NCBI GenBank assembly: GCA_947471745.1 | Contig: CANJKZ010000396.1 | Coordinates: forward strand, 1,123,501-1,187,500 | Source of the DNA: Closterium sp. Naga37s-1 | Lineage: Eukaryota > Streptophyta > Zygnematophyceae > Desmidiales > Closteriaceae | Direction of reading: 5' to 3' | DNA: 64,000 nt | Notes under the pieces: generated by a model | What the model saw: the letters and a program-made list of their open reading frames with translations, nothing else | Told to the model about the DNA's origin: nothing | Databases searched by the model: none | Program-made: the position numbers and the translations under genes | Part shown: one piece after another, positions 10,422 to 22,700 of the stretch | How the letters are laid out: every line of letters begins with the position of its first letter | Numbering within the stretch: the first letter of the stretch is position 1

Positions 10422-13400
10422 GAAAAACTAAAGAAAGAAAGAAAGAAAGAAAAAAAAGACAACTAGAAAGAAGGAAATCAGGCATCCTTGCTATTCCCAT
10501 CTGTGATTTCGTTCCACTGTCGCTGCTTCCTGGAAGATTCTGCTGCTGCCTCCTCAGGTAGAGAAGATAAAATGTGGGAGAACGAAAGTGTGAGAGGAAG
10601 GAAAGGAGAAGGAGAGGAGAGGAGGGGAGAGGAGAGGATAAGTGAGGAAAGGAGAAGAGAGGAGTAGAGAGAGGAGAGGAGAGGAGTGAAGGGGAGAGGA
10701 GACGAGAGGAGAGGAGAGAGGAGAGGAGAGGAGAGGAAAGGAGAAGAGAGGAGTAGAGAGAGGAGAGGAAAGGAGAGGGAGGAAAGAAGAGAGGAAAGGA
10801 CAAGAGAGAAAAGAGGAGAGGAGAGGAATTCCTCTTCTCTCTCTCCTCTCTCTCGCTTCTTCTCCTTTCTCTTGCTTCCTCTCCCCTCTCCCGCTTCCTC
10901 TCCCCTCTCCCACTTCCTCTCCCCTCTCCCGCTTCCTCTCCCCTCTCCCGCTTCCTCTCCCCTCTCCCGCTTCCTCTCCCCTCTCTCGCTTCCTCCCCCC
11001 TCTCTCGCTTCCTCTCCATTCTCTCGCTTCCTCTCCTCTCTCTCTCGCTTCCTCTCCTCTCTCACTTCCTCTCACCACTCTCACTTCCTCTTGCCTCACT
11101 CTCTCCTCTCACCTCTCACTCTCTCCTCTCACCTCTCACTCTCTCCTCTCTCCTCTCACCTCTCTCTCTTCCTCTCACCTCACTCTCCCCCACCTCTATC
11201 TTCCTCTCACCTCACTCTCTCTCACCCCACTTTCTTCTCTCACCTATATGTCTTCCTCTCACGTCACTCTCCCCCACCCCTGTCTTCCTCTCACCTCACT
11301 CTCTCTCACCCCACTTTCTTTTCTCACCTCTCTCTCTTCCTCTCACCTCACTCTCCCCCACCTTTCTCGCTTCCTCTCACCTCTCTCCCTCTCACCTCTC
11401 TCCCTCTCACCTCACTTTCTTCTCTCACCTCTCTCTCTTCCTCTCACCTCACTCTTTCCTCTCACCTCTCTAGCCTTCTTCTCCTGCTCCTGCTGCTCCT
11501 TGCTCCACTGCAGGCTCTTCGCACCACGTGCTGCCCGCACACCTGCAACAGCAGCAGCAGTAGCAGCAGCAAATAAACAAGCAAACACCAGACCAAAACG
11601 AGAAAACATTTGCTACAAAGCCTTCCAGTTGGGTAGGGCAGAAACATGCGGAGCATGAGAAATGAAGTCACTCCAGCTCCTTACAAACCTGTTGTTGCTG
11701 CATTTGAACATCAAGTTATAAACGAGCAGAGGTACGAAAGAGCCCAAACACATGAGCACCTTTCTAAGACATCCCTAAAATTGAAAACGAAGAGAAGGAA
11801 AGATAAAGATTTCACAAAGAGCGGACGAGCAAAAGAGCACAAGCGAGCACCTGAGCGGCTTTTGAGGCGCCTCAAAAATGATTTCACAAAGAGCGGACGA
11901 GCAAAAGAGCACAAGCACGCACCTGAGCGGCAAAGCGAGAAGCCTGAGGAGGAGCGCGTGTAAAGCTGCTGTGCCACGAATCTGAGAGAATGAGAGAGGG
12001 AGAAACCGTGATAGAGGGAGAGGAAGAGAAGGAATGGAGAGGGACAGGGAGAGGGACAGGGAGAGGGACAAGGAGGTGCAGCAGGGACAGGGAGGTGCAG
12101 CAGGGACAGGGAGGTGCAGCAGGGACAGGGAGGTGCAGCAGGGACAGGGAGGTGCAGCAGGGACAGGGAGGTGCAGCAGGGATTGGTGGGTGACGTGGCA
12201 GAGTTTTGTTGCAAGAGACACAAGAGCGAGAGGTTGTTACATCATTTTTAGGAATTCTAAAATGTTGATCACATATGTTGCGGGAGGTGAGACATATCAA
12301 GCAGGCAAAGCACATCTAGGTATCAGAAGGCTTGGAGCGGCAGTGGGGAAGGCCACGTGAAGTGAGGGTGTTTTTGAGACGCCTCAAAAACACCCTCACT
12401 TCACATATCAAGCAGGCAATGCACACATCCAGGTATCCGAAGGCTTGGAGCGGCAGTGGGAGAGGAAGAGAGAGGAATAGAGAGGGGCAGGCCAGGGCGG
12501 CAGGTTGGTTGGTGGGTGACAGGGTTTTGTTGCAAGAGAAGCGAGAGCGAGAGGTAGTGCGGGAGGGGAGACCTATCAAACAGGCAAAGCACATCCTTCT
12601 ATCAGAAGGCTTGGAGCGGCGGAATGCTTATCTTGAAGCTAACGTGTTTTGAGACGTCTCAAAACAGGCAAAGCACATCCTTCTATCAGAAGGCTTGGAG
12701 CGGCGGAATGCTTATCTTGAAGCTAACGTCAAGGGAGTGTGCTTGCTCACCTCCGGTTGAAGGCCGCAGCACCGACAGATGCGGCGATAGAAGCAGCAGT
12801 GGAGCGGCGGGGGACAGAAGCTGAAAGTGAGACAGTCGTGAAGGGCAAGCCTTTTGGGGGGTTTACTTCAATGTTAAGGCCAGGTGTGCCGTATGTACGT
12901 ACCATCGGTTGAAGGCCGCAGCACCGACGGATGCGGCGATAGAAGCAGCAGTGGAGCGGCGGGAGACATGTGCCTTTGAGTGAAAGCCAGAAGGACATAC
13001 CTTGATGATACAGCCAGGGGTGCTGCATGCGCACACGTACCTCCGGTTGAAGGCCGCAGCACCGACTGATGCGGCAATGGAAGCAGCGGTGGAGCGGCGG
13101 GAGACAAAAGCTGAAGGTGAGACAGTCGTGAAGGGAGATGCCTTTTTGGGGGTTGGCAGGGCACGAGAGGGATTCTTTTTCGGGGTGGAGGGGGCAGGCG
13201 ATGGGACCTCCTTTGCAGGGAAGGCAGTAGCAGCCGCCGCAGCAGCGGCAGCGGCAGCAGCCTCAACTGCAGCAATAGCAGCAGCACTATTACCACCAGC
13301 AGCAGGACCAGCACCCACAGCAGCAGCACCGGCAGTAGCAGAACCACCAGCAGCAGCAGCAGCAGCACCAGGGGCCTTGGAAGCTTTAGCAGGCACAAGC

Positions 13401-16400
13401 CGTCTAACAACCAGCTTAGGCCGGCCCACAGATATGCCCGCATGCCCGGCTGTAGCAGCTGCTACAGCTGTAGCTCCCCCAGCAAGGGCGCCTAGCTTCC
13501 CACTTGTAGCTGCTACAGCTGCTACAGGAGTAGCCACGGGTTTCGTAGTCCCGGTAGTGGCAGACGTAACCTTTCCAGCTGCAGCAGCTGTAGCAGCTGT
13601 AGCAGCTGTAGCAGCTGCAGCACCTGTAGCAGCTGTAGCAGCTGCAGCACTTGTAACAGCTGTAGCGGCAGCAGCGGCTGTAGCAGCAGCAAGAGAGTAC
13701 GTGAGCTTCTTGCTAGCAGCAGGGAATGCAGGCCTCTTATATGCACCTGAACTAGATGGCACACCAGCAGCACCAGCATTAGGAGCACTTGCACCAGCAG
13801 CACCAGCAGCAGCATTCCGGTTCCACACAAGGCCCCCTCTGCCCCTCCCACCAACCCTTCCTCCTGTCCGCCCACTCACCAGACCCCTTCCCCTCCCTGC
13901 TAACAACACCCCACCTGCTCCCATCACAACCCCTTGCCCCCGTCCCCCCACAGCCATCCCTCGTCCCCTCCCCCATACAGCCACTCCTGCTCTTGGCACA
14001 AGCACCTGAGTTGCAGTGGCATGTACACCTCCCTCGGTTACACCTGCAGCTCCAGCAATTCGCACAGCTGCAGATGTACCTGTCTTTCCTGCTGCTACAG
14101 GTACACCTGCCTTCCCTGCTGCTACAGATACAGCTGCCTTCCCTGTTGCTTCAGATACACCTGTCCCAGATGCACCTGCCCCATTTGCTGCCACAGGAGC
14201 ATTGGCCCCTCCTTCTCTCACTCCCTCTTCTCCCCCTTTCGATCTCACATCAGCACCAAGCCCCTCTTGACTTGCACTCGCACCACCCCCTGCCTTCTTC
14301 CTTGAATACGTCAGCAGATTTGGCTGTTCTTTGGTCGCCAATTGGAGCACGCCAGGTGGCGCATCAGCACTGGCTGCAGTAACTCCAGCCGTTGCGACAG
14401 TTGCACCACTTGAAACACCAGCAGGGAATTTCCCAGGCATATCCTCAGGTGGATTCTCAGGTGATTTCTCAGGAAGTTTCTCAGCACCTGTAACTTCAAC
14501 AGTTGAGCCTTCATCACCAGCAGCAACAGCAGCTTTGGCACTTGATTCAGTTGTATCAGATCCAAGATCGATAAACGAATCCCCACCACTCATATCCGCA
14601 CCACTTGCGTCCTTACTATAAGCACTTTCCCCGTTAGAAGAACTCTCCTCACGCACACTCTCACCACCATCAGTTGTACCTTTACAACTCAAACCAGCAT
14701 CCCTTGCATTACCCGAATCCCTTGCATTTACATCGCCAGCCTCCACTACTGCCGCAACCTCCTCCCGCTCCCTCCCCATTCCCTCCCCTCCTTCCTTCGC
14801 CTTACTCCCATCTCTGCCTCCTCCCCTGGTGACTTCGTTCCCTCTCCCTACTCCCCTATTTGCCACACCACCTGCACCTGCTATGTCAGCCACACCTGCC
14901 ACGTCAGCCACATCTGCCACGTCAGCCACACCTGTCACGTCAGCCACACCTGCCACGTCACCACACGGCAGCGAATCCAGGCTCCAAGGATCCGCATCCT
15001 CCTCGTCATCCTCCTCAGCATCAGAACCACCGCCAGCACCTCCCCTCCCGCCCTTCTCCGGCGTCGGCTCAAAAGTCGAAATTTCTGGTCTCGGAAGCTT
15101 GAACACGCCCTGTAGCACTGGTAACTCCTCCAGCACCCCCCCAGACACGATTCCCGGCTCCTTTTTTCTCCCTCCCCCGCTCTCTCCCCTTTTCTCTTCC
15201 TGTTTCTCCCCCCCTCCTTCACTCCCAGAGTCAGACCCTGAAGATGCATGCACGTTCAGAATCAGGTCCCACGGGTTCCCAAACTGTGTTTCCTCTTCCC
15301 CTTCTTCCTCCTCCTCATCCCCATTCCCCTCTACTTCCTCCTTCACCTCCACTTCCTTCTCCTCCTCTTCCCTCTCCTCCTCCCCGTTCCTTTCTGCTTC
15401 CTCCCCCACCTCTTCCTTCTCCTCCTGAGGGGCTTCAAACAACAGGGAACGCTTAGCCAGGTGTCCAGGAGAAGATTCTGAAGCAGGTTTGAGTGCAGGC
15501 ACAGGCTCGGGTGGAGGTGCGGCCGCAGCAGGCTCAGCAGGAGAAGCGGATTCCAGAATCGGGGCCAGCTTCGGAGGAGGTGTAGGTCCGGCAAGAAACG
15601 CAGGTTCGGCAGAATCAGACGTGGTGTGAGCTAGGTTCGCCAGAGACAACAGTGCCAGCATCGGGGAATCCTGAGAGTGCATCCCTTCAGAACCAAGAGA
15701 GTCCTGTGAAAGGAATCCTCTATCAATTGCATCTCCCTCTTGTGATAGATCTATTCCTCTCTCACTCACTTCCCCCCCCCCTCCCCCCTCCTCCATCTTC
15801 TCCTGCTCCTCCCCCTCTCCCCAGCTTTCCTCCCCTCTCCATTCCCCCCACCTCCTCGCCCCGCCTGCCCCACCCATCCATCCACCCCACTCATCCACCC
15901 CACCCGCGCTCTCCCCTCCCACTCTTCCATCCTCCCTTCCCATTCCACCCTTATCCCCTCCCACACACCTGCCATTGCTGGCCCCCCCATCAGCCCGCTC
16001 ACTCTCAGCAGCAGCAACAGCCAGCACTTCAAGCAGACTCGGGGCAGGATGAGCGTCACTCAAGACACCGTCGGCCTCAGTCTGATTGTAACGACACTCA
16101 AACGGGTGTGACTCCAACGGGTTTGATTGCAACGAGCATGACTCTGGCTCTAGCCTCCGCTCGTTCTGCAGCACCACTAACCGATGAGGCCCTAAAAGCG
16201 ATTCACTGCTCTGATACTCAACAGCACAACGCAGCTGCGCCTGCTGCTGCTGCCGCTGCTCCTCCTCCTGCTCCACCACCTCCTCTTCCTCCAGCTGCTG
16301 CTGCTGCTGCTGCTGCTGCTCTAAGAATCCCCCTACTGGAGACTCCGAGAGGCGGCCTGGGGACAGTGAGAGAGCAAGTCTGCGAGTGACCCGGCTGGAC

Positions 16401-16619
16401 CGCGGCCTCACGTGCTGTCGTGCCTGCAGCATCACCCTCTCGATACTGTCACTCCCCACCTTCGCCCCTACAGCTGCCACGTTCTTATAGCGAATGGAAC
16501 CAGAACCAGCTCCTTCAACACCACCACCACCACTCGTGTTATAGCCACCACCACTACCACCAACCCCATGACTTCCGCTGCCACCGTCCCCACGGATTTC
16601 ATTCCCAGAGGCACTAGCA

Positions 16620-16700
<81 letters not shown>

Positions 16701-19700
16701 GCGGCGGCGGCAGCACCCTTATCCCCACCACTGATCGATGCTTTTGTCCCTGCGGTTTGCCTGGGTGCCAGAATCTTGAGCTGGGTTTTCTTGAGAACTA
16801 TCGTCTTGTGTTTCCTTGTGTCTGCTGCAGCTATTCCTTGCTTCGGCCCTTTGACCAGTAAAGACTTGCGTTGACTCTTTTTTCCTGCTACAGTTGCTCC
16901 CTCAATCCCCTGAACAGCTGACGACTTGCGTTGACTCGCCTCTCCTGCAGAAGCCATTTGCTGACTCTCCTCCTCAACTATAGCCTCTCGTTGACTCCTT
17001 TTCCTTGCTAAAGACTTCTCTTGACCCTCCTCCCCTGCTACTACCCCCTGTTGCTGACTCTCCTCCTCAACTATAGCCTCTCGTTGACTCCCCTCCCCTG
17101 CTACAGACTTCTCTTGACCCTCCTCCGCTGCTACAGCCTTCTGTTGACTGTCCTCCGCTGCTGCTACAGCCTTCTGTTGACTCTCCTCCACTGCTTTAGC
17201 CTTTTGCTGACTCTCCTCCTCTGCTACAGCCTTTTGTGGACCCTCCTCTCCTGCTACAGCCGTTTGTTGCCTCCCTTCTCTTGCTACAGACTCCCCTTGA
17301 CCAGTCCCCTTGACCACTGCCCCCTCCGCTGCTGCCGCTTCAACCCCTGGCCCAGTCCCCTTACCCACTGCCCCCTCCACTGCTGCCGCACCCCCTCGCC
17401 CAGTCCCCTTACCCACTCGCCCCTCCACTGCTGCAGCTGCACCTCCTTGCTCAGTCCCCTTGACCGTTGCTGCAGCCTTGGCTTGCGTCCTCCGCAGCAC
17501 AGATGGAGGGACAAACGCCAGGTGCAAGGCACGGGCAGAGACAGGCGCAGGGACAGGTGGTACGTGAAGGGCAGGAGGAGCATCGGGGGGAACAGCAGAT
17601 GATGCATTAGCAGCAGTGGCAGCAGTAGGAGCCGGAGTAGGGGGCACGGGAGACCACCGGGACTTTCGCAAGGGTTTCGATCCAGCAGTGGCACCGGCGC
17701 CCATCGATGTAGCAGCAGTAGCAGCAGTCGCAGCAGTAGCAGCAGTCGCAGCGGCATCAGCAGCATCAGCACCAGTGGCACCTGCGCCCGTCGCAGTGGC
17801 AGCAGTAGCCGCAGTAGCGGCAGTGGCAGCTGCACCAGCAGCACAGGCATCACCAACTGCACCAGCAGCACAGGCATCACCAACTGCTCCAGCAGCATCA
17901 GCAACAGTGGCACTAGTGCCCGTCGCAGTGGCAGCAATAGCCGCCGTAGCAGCAGGTGACTCAGCGGCACCAGTGCCTATCGCAATAGCAGCAGCTGCAG
18001 CACCAGCTGCATCAGCACCAGTGGCACCAGTGACCATCGCAGTAGCACCAGCCGCAGTAGCTGAAACCAACACAGCACGATCAACACCAACACGACCAGC
18101 GGCTTCAGCGCCTGTGGTAACAGCACCCGCACCAGCAGCAGCAGCAGCAACCGCAACATCAGGACCACCAGCAACAGCAGCAGTGGCAGCACGAGCATCG
18201 GAATTGACAGGCGCGCCAGCAGCATCACCAATAGCATCACTAGAAGAAGGAGCAACACGACCAGCACTGGCACCAGCAGCAGCATCATGAGCAGCGGAAC
18301 CACCATCAACATCAGCAGCCGGGGCCGCAGGAGCAACAGCATCAGGACCAGCCGCAGCAGCAGCGGCAAGCACATCAGAACTGACAGGCACGCCAGCATC
18401 AGCAGCAGCAGCAGCATCAACAGCTGAACCACCATCGACATCAACAGCAGGAGTGGGAAAAGCAGCATCAACAGCTGAACCACCATCGACATCAACAGCA
18501 GGAGTGGGAAAAGCAGCGCCATAAGGGCCGGCAGCAGCAGAAGTGGCAGCAGCACGCGCATCACAACTGACAGGCACGCCAACAGCATCACCAGTGACAT
18601 CACCACCACTAGCAGCAGCAACACGACCAGCAGAAGCAGCAGCAGCAACACGACCAGCAGAAGCAGCAGCAACACGACCAGCAGAAGCAGCAGCAGCAGC
18701 AGCAGGAGACTGTGCCCTGAACGACACAGGCTTTCTGTGTGTTGCAAACAGGCCCTCAAGCCTCTTCGGTATTCCCACCTGTTCCAATTTACTCCCAGCT
18801 CGTTTCCCATCTTTGGGCGGAGCAAGCTTGAAGGTTACAGGCTTCTTCTGCTTCGTGGATTCAAGGGCAGCAGGCTGTAGCGGGCCCTCTGGTTGTAGCT
18901 GTGGCGGGCCCTCTGGCTGTAGCTGTGGCGGGCCCTCTGGCTGTAGCTGTGGCGGGCCCTCTGGCTGTAGCTGTGGCGGGCCCTCTGGCTGTAGCTGTAG
19001 CGGGCCCTCTGGTTGTAGCTGTGGCGGGCCCTCTGGTTGTAGCTGTGGCGGGCCCTCTGGTTGTAGCTGTGGCGGGCCCTCTGGCTGTAGCTGTGACGGG
19101 CCCTCCGGCTGTAGCAGACTCTCAGATTGCACTTGACTTTCCGACAGCGTCCGGCTGTCCGGCTGTGCTTGCCTCTCAGGCTGTGGCGGATTTTCTGGCT
19201 GCACGTCAGCATCTTTGCGAGTGGCAGCAGGATCCACATCAGCATCAGCAGCTGTTACAGCAGTAGCAACAAAATCACCAGGGACAGCATTAGCAGCAGC
19301 AACAAGATTAGGAGGTGCGGCAGTATCACTATCAGCGGCAGGACAGACGAGAGGAACAGCTTCGGAAGGCGGCATCGCCATCTCACTCCTCTTCTCCTCA
19401 CTCCTCTTCTCCTCACTCCTTCCATCTCCCTCTCCTCCCTCCACCACCTTCTCACTCCTCCCCCCGTCACTGCCTCCACCTTTCCCTCCTTCCCCCACCA
19501 CCTTTTCATATCTCCTCCCCTCACTGCCCCTAGACCCAGACCCACTCTCCTCTAGTGAAGCCCCTCCCATCCTGTCCATGCCAGAAGATTCTGCATGAGG
19601 AAGCTTCAAAGCCTTTCCTTTTTTCGAAATCAGCTCCTCCTTGCTCCTCCTGTCGCTCAGGCTGCTGCTCCTGCTCCTGCTGCAGCTGCTGCTGCTGCTG

Positions 19701-22700
19701 CTCCTTCCACTCTTGCTGCTCCTAATCCTACTGCTGCTCCTGCTCCTGCTCCTGCTGCTGCTGCTTCTGTCGCTGCTACTTCTAGCACTCGTTCCTTTAC
19801 TCCTCTCGCTTCTTCTGCTGCTCCTCCTCTTGTTCCTTTCCATGCTCCTGCTGCTACTCCTGCTCCTCCTACTGCTGCTGGTTCTACTGCTGCTGCTGCT
19901 GCTTCTGTTTCTGCTGCTGCTGCTTTTGCTTCTGCTGCTGCTGCTGTCCCGACTATACCTCCTGCCACTACTACCACTAGTACTAACACTCATCTCCTTG
20001 CCCCTGCTTCTGTCTCCACCACCACTCTTCCTAAAAGTCCTCCCTCTGGTGTGTGGCCTGCTGCTAATCCTCCCCCTATCACCACTACTACTTCTGCTCT
20101 TTTCCTTGCCCCTGCTTCTGTCTCCACCACCACTCTTCCTCAAAGTCTGTCTTTTTTTATCACTGGTGGTGTGTGTCCCACTGCTACTACTCCCTCTGCC
20201 ACCACTACTACTTCTGCTTCTCTCACTGCCTCGGCTGCTCCTGCTCTTCCTGCTGCTCCTTCCTCTTCCCCCTCCGCTGCCACTCCTCTTCGCCCTGCTC
20301 TGTGTCTCATTGCTGCCACTCTTTCCCACACTCTCGCTTCTGCTCCTGTCGTTGCTTCTCCTATCGCTGCTTTCTCTAACGCTGCTTCCGCTCCTGTCAC
20401 TGCTCCTGTTACCATCACTGCTCCTTCTTCTAGCATGCTCTGAGCTCGAGTTCACACTTCTACTTTCATCACTGCTACTTCTGCTCCCACCTCTGCTCTT
20501 GCTCCTGCTCCTGTCAGTGCTTCTGCTGCTTCTCCTGCTACTTCCACTGCTATTGCTATGACTATATACTCTCCTGCTGCTGCTGCTGCTGCGACTGCTG
20601 CTTCTACTGCTCTCTACATCACGTTTCTCCCTTCTCCTAACCCTCGCGCCTTTCTCAACCCTGCTCCTGCTTCTTCTGTGGCTGTCGCTTGATTGGCTGC
20701 CGCTGCTGCTGCTCTTTCTGCTGCTGCTGCTGCTGTTGCTGCTGCCTCTCCTGCTCCTGCTCCTGCTGCTGCTGGTGCTGCTGCTACCTCCGCTCCTGCT
20801 CCTGCTTCTGCTTCTACTTCTGCTTCTTCTGCTTTTATCTCTCCTGCCCCTGCTCCTACCTCTGCTGTTGCTTCTGCTTCTACTACTCCTGGCGTCCCTC
20901 CGACTTCCTCTTTCTCTCACCTCTCTTCCTTCTTCTTCTCCTTTTCTCCCCGCTCTTCCTTCTCCTCTGCTCCCCTCTCTCCCTTCTCCTTCTCTCGCCT
21001 TTCTTCCCTCTCCTCTCCCTTCTCTTCCTTCTCCTCCTCCACTCTCCTCTCTTCCTTCACCTCCTTCTCTCCCTTCTCTTCCTTCCCCTCCTCTTCCAAA
21101 GCCCCCTCTGCCACTACTGACCAACCGATTCGAGCCTTTACCATACCGCCTCTGCCTCTCTTCTCCCTTCTCAACCACAATATTCGTCTCATCAACAGTC
21201 TTCCTCGGCCTCTCCTCCCCAGCACCAGCTACCCCCACTCGGACGCTTCCTCTCCCCTCTTCTCGCTTCTCTTTCTCATGCTGCTGCTGCTTCTCATCTT
21301 TGTCAGCACCAACTGCCCTGCCAGCACCCTTTCCCAACCCATCATTCCCCTCCCCATTCTTCTCTTGCACTCCACTGCTTCTTACCTTCTCAGTCTCCCG
21401 ACACGGCATTCTTTCACCATGCCCACCTTTCCTACTATTCCCAACCCCACCCACCCCGCTCCTCGCCTCTCTGCTCGCGCCTACCACTCCCTGCACCCCT
21501 GCAGTCTCCCCTCTCCTCCTATCTTCCTCGCCCCCTTCCCCGCTTCCTCCCGCCTCTGCCTCTTCCACCACTCGCCTCTCACTCTTCCCACCTCTTCCCC
21601 TCGCCTCTGTTTGTTCCACCCGCCTCAATATCTCCTCCCCCTGCTCCTCCCCATCCTCCTCCTCCTCTCCTCCAATCTCCCCTTCCTCCAATTCCACCAC
21701 CTCTTCACGGACCACAGGCACGTGACCCGATCCCTCTGCTGCTTCACCTGCCCCTAAATTCGGAGCAACTGCTGCTTCACCTGCCCCTGAATTCGGACCA
21801 ACCGCTGATATGGAACCACCTGTTGCTTCACCTGCCCGTGAACTGAAACCGACTGCTGCTTCACCTGCCCCTGACTCGCGAGTCGACTCCACAGCCCCTC
21901 TCTCTCCCACTGTCGACTCCTGAATTGGCTTTGCAGCCACTTCGTCTCCTAAGAATCTCCGAAGCAGGGCAGAGAGACTGGTTAGGGGGCGACGTGGGGC
22001 AGAAAGAGTGGGTGTGGGGCGATGTGCGGCAGAGAGAGTGGCTGTGGGGAGATGTGCTGCAGAGAGAGTGGCTGAGGGGAGATGTGTAGGAGCATGGTCA
22101 GCACTGGCAGTTGATGAAATCGCAGGTTGAGAAGGTGTGGTTGACAATGGAATTCCAATTCGTGATTGTCTGGGAGTCACACTGTTGGCATGAACAGCAG
22201 CAGCAGGAGCAGCAGCAGGAGGAGCGGCAGCAGCAGGAGAGGCAGCAGGAGCGGCAGCAGCAGGAGCGGCAGCAGGAGCGGCAGCAGCAGCAGCAGCAGC
22301 AGCAGAAGGGAAACGGTCACCAATAGCAGTTAAACCAGGAGCCTCCTCCCTTTCTTCCACGCCAACATCAGCATAGCTCACAACTCTCCTTGTCTGAAAG
22401 CCGTTCTCAGCACCAGGCGAAGGCTTACCAGGCCAAGCGTTATCAGCCAATCCAGGCACCTCCTCCCCCATTGTTTCCGCCCCAATGTCCCCATAGCTCA
22501 CTACTCTCCTTCTCTGGACGGCGTTCGCTGCAACAGGCGAAGGGTGACCAAGCCAACCATTGACCACCATGCCTGGCAACTCCACCCCTCTTGTTTCCGT
22601 CTGGAAGTTCCCATAGCTCACAACTCTCCTTCCTCCCACCCCGTTTCCTGCAGCATCCCAGTCAGGAGGATTTCCGCCTGACCCTGCATGCGGAATGTTA

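Noticed and set aside
19641-21757. Plus-strand poly-Leu, poly-Ser and poly-Ala frames
   Set aside because: They are antisense of the RS-rich part of the 12-kb exon.
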